Origin: Aestuariibius insulae
GTDB lineage: Bacteria; Pseudomonadota; Alphaproteobacteria; Rhodobacterales; Rhodobacteraceae
DNA length: 64,000 bases
Assembly (NCBI RefSeq): GCF_040783535.2
Contig: NZ_JBFONW020000001.1
Location: forward strand, 992,001 to 1,056,000
Reading direction: 5' to 3'
This document shows positions 62,420 through 64,000 of the stretch, piece by piece. The notes under the pieces are model-generated. The model was not told where the DNA came from. It worked only from the letters and a program-made list of their open reading frames with translations, and searched no databases. The translations under genes and the position numbers were made by a program. Within the stretch, counting starts at the first letter, position 1, and every line of letters begins with the position of its first letter.

Positions 62420-63370
62420 ATGACCACAGGTTTCGCCTCTCAGGGGGACATGACGGAAAAGACGATCACCTTCGACGAGATCGGCGAAGGGCTCTGGGCC
62501 TTCACCGCCGAGGGGGATCCGAATTCTGGCGTCATCATCGGCGATGACAGCGTCATGATCGTCGAGGCGCAGGCAACTCCGCGTCTGGCGAAGAAGGTCA
62601 TCGAAAAGGTCCGCGAGGTGACGGACAAACCGATCAGCCACGTGGTTCTGACCCATTACCACGCCGTGCGCGTTCTCGGCGCCTCCGCCTACGGCGCGGA
62701 TCAGATCATCATGTCGGACCGGGCCCGCGCCATGGTGGTCGAGCGCGGCCGGGAAGACTGGGACAGCGAATTCCAGCGCTTCCCCCGCCTCTTTCAGGGA
62801 CACGAAAGCATCCCGGGCCTGACCTATCCGACCACGACCTTCAGCGACGCGATGACGGTCTATCTAGGCAAGCGCCGTGTCGATATCAGGCAGATCGGCC
62901 GCGCTCATACGGCCGGGGACGCGGTGATCCATGTACCCGACGAGAACGTCATGTTCACAGGCGACATCGTGGAGGATCACTCGGCCTGCTATTGCGGCGA
63001 CGGCCATTTCGCCGATTGGGGCCGGACGCTCGACCGCATCAAGGCCTACGGCACCGACGCTATCGCACCCGGTCGCGGCGCGGCGCTCATGGGCCGCGAG
63101 GCGGTGAGCCGCGCCATCGAAAGCACGCGTGATTTCGTTCAATCCACCTACGCGCCCGCCGCCCGCGTCGCCATGAAGGGCGGCACCCTCAAAGAGGCAT
63201 GGACTGCCGTACGCGAGGTCTGCGATCCGAAATTCAAGGATTATGCCATCTACGAGCATTGCCTCCCGTTCAATGTCAGCCGCGCCTATGACGAGGCGCG
63301 CGGCATCGCCCATCCGCGCATCTGGACCGCCGAGCGTGATCTGGACATGTGGGAACAGCTGCGCGATTGA
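62420..63370 (+). CDS. MBL-fold metallo-hydrolase with altered metal motif
   Basis: 316-residue metallo-beta-lactamase fold protein. The canonical HxHxDH is seen here as HYHAVRVLGAS near 78, so the first two His remain but Asp and the third His are Val and Arg. Later VMFTGDIVEDHSACYCGDG near 180 and GRGAALMG near 215 keep the expected scaffold. This form recurs in loci of aromatic degradation. Possible thioesterase, lactonase or non-hydrolytic protein. Starts ATG 62420 after AAAGGAC. Confidence 0.82.
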   Translation: MTTGFASQGDMTEKTITFDEIGEGLWAFTAEGDPNSGVIIGDDSVMIVEAQATPRLAKKVIEKVREVTDKPISHVVLTHYHAVRVLGASAYGADQIIMSDRARAMVVERGREDWDSEFQRFPRLFQGHESIPGLTYPTTTFSDAMTVYLGKRRVDIRQIGRAHTAGDAVIHVPDENVMFTGDIVEDHSACYCGDGHFADWGRTLDRIKAYGTDAIAPGRGAALMGREAVSRAIESTRDFVQSTYAPAARVAMKGGTLKEAWTAVREVCDPKFKDYAIYEHCLPFNVSRAYDEARGIAHPRIWTAERDLDMWEQLRD

Positions 63371-63393
63371 CCCCCGCACCGGGAGACTACCAG

Positions 63394-64000
63394 ATGGCCG
63401 ACCCCTCGACCCGGACGACCGCCACCCTTTACCCCTACGAAAAGCCCTCCGCGCTCGGGGCGCCGCCCCGGACCCATCCCGTCGTAATCGTCGGTGCCGG
63501 TCCCGTCGGGCTCGTGCTGGCGCTCGATCTGGGCCGCAAGGGCACGCCGGTTCTGATCCTCGACGATCAGGAAGGGGCCGGGCAGGGCAGCCGGGCGATC
63601 TGCTTTGCCAAACGCACGCTCGAGATCTGCGACCGCCTCGGTCCGGGTCAGGCCATGGTCGACAAAGGCGTTGTCTGGAACCTGGGCAAGGTCTTCCACG
63701 GCCATGACAAGGTCTTCGAATTCAACCTCCAGCCCGAAGATGGCCACAAGAACCCCGCCTTCATCAACCTTCAGCAACCCTATTTCGAAGCCTTCCTCGT
63801 GGACGCTATCCGGCAGGCCCAGAAGGACGGCGCGCCGATCGAGATCCGGGGCCGCAACACCGTCACGGGCATCACGCCGGACCCGGATGGCGTCACAGCC
63901 CAGATCGACACCCCGGACGGCGCTTATGCGCTTCGGGCCGATTGGCTCGTCGCCTGTGACGGCGCCCGCTCGCCGGTGCGCAAGATGATGGGCCTCGGCT
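63394..64000 (+). CDS. FAD-dependent aromatic monooxygenase, truncated by window end
   Basis: First 202 residues of a flavoprotein of the PheA/TfdB group. Dinucleotide fold VVIVGAGPVGLVLALDLGRKG near 29-49, substrate-channel stretch LQQPYFEAFLVDAI near 127, and the DG motif CDGARSPVRKMMG near 189-201. The C terminus lies beyond the window. Probable role: hydroxylation of an aromatic acid. Confidence 0.87.
   Translation, partial: MADPSTRTTATLYPYEKPSALGAPPRTHPVVIVGAGPVGLVLALDLGRKGTPVLILDDQEGAGQGSRAICFAKRTLEICDRLGPGQAMVDKGVVWNLGKVFHGHDKVFEFNLQPEDGHKNPAFINLQQPYFEAFLVDAIRQAQKDGAPIEIRGRNTVTGITPDPDGVTAQIDTPDGAYALRADWLVACDGARSPVRKMMGLG

Noticed and set aside
60823..62427. 534-codon minus-strand ORF opposite dctQ/dctM
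   Set aside because: Antisense of a hydrophobic coding sequence, giving Asp/Glu/Arg-rich low-complexity text; no family.

Overview
The window reads as a stretch of chromosome from a high-GC (roughly 60-65 % by eye) alphaproteobacterium of the Rhodobacteraceae / Roseobacter type. Pointers are HdaA, an Irr-type iron control element, UPF0262, DUF2948 and DUF1289 proteins, a short ProRS without editing insert, a ScfR/PccR-controlled propionyl-CoA pathway and a complete paa catabolic cluster. I see no prophage, IS element, CRISPR array or integrase. Nearly all genes look like ordinary chromosomal core or accessory genes with uniform codon use.

Layout. (1) 0.1-7.5 kb: mgtE, a 5-formyl-THF cyclo-ligase, a 31-codon coupled ORF, a YmdB phosphoesterase, an SLC13 permease, yebC, a DUF998 membrane protein and a DMT exporter. 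(2) 7.5-19.3 kb: propionyl-CoA to succinyl-CoA module: pccR, an MFS exporter, pccB, pccA and scpA, with small genes interspersed. TTTGCAAA operator clusters lie before pccR and in the divergent MFS/pccB region. (3) 19.4-27.1 kb: a DjlA-like co-chaperone, an EEP nuclease, then a leftward AI-2E/hdaA/ppk/ppx run with a textbook PHO box before ppk. (4) 27.3-37.4 kb: proS, an orphan peptide-type binding protein, lolC/E-lolD, tRNA-Thr, a murA-DUF2948-GNAT-hisD-UPF0262-phosphatase run. (5) 37.4-43.1 kb: a leftward block (PRC-barrel repeat protein, class-I glutamine amidotransferase, amidoligase), then infA-maf-rng-yacG-tRNA-Phe. (6) 43.3-50.1 kb: iron block: hemP, imelysin, DUF1289, dps with an Irr box, a di-haem oxidoreductase, a second imelysin and a Tat-exported DUF1513 protein. 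(7) 50.2-64 kb: phenylacetate module: paaABCDE, paaX, paaZ, paaI, paaK, a TetR regulator, a TRAP transporter, an MBL-fold protein and the start of an FAD monooxygenase cut by the window end.

How it fits together. Propionyl-CoA is carboxylated by PccAB and isomerised by ScpA (no epimerase gene in the window), under PccR. Phenylacetate is activated by PaaK, epoxidised by PaaABCE, and ring-opened by PaaZ. Two near-identical promoter/operators place paaI-paaK-tetR and the TRAP operon under what is probably one TetR switch. The iron block combines periplasmic iron-handling proteins with Dps storage.

Most interesting points: the amidoligase/amidotransferase pair beside a secreted acidic repeat protein; the two-imelysin/di-haem/DUF1513 iron system; the twin TetR operators; the long perfect inverted repeat before paaA; the apparent single-base frameshift at the end of paaB; and the two tandem hairpins before infA.
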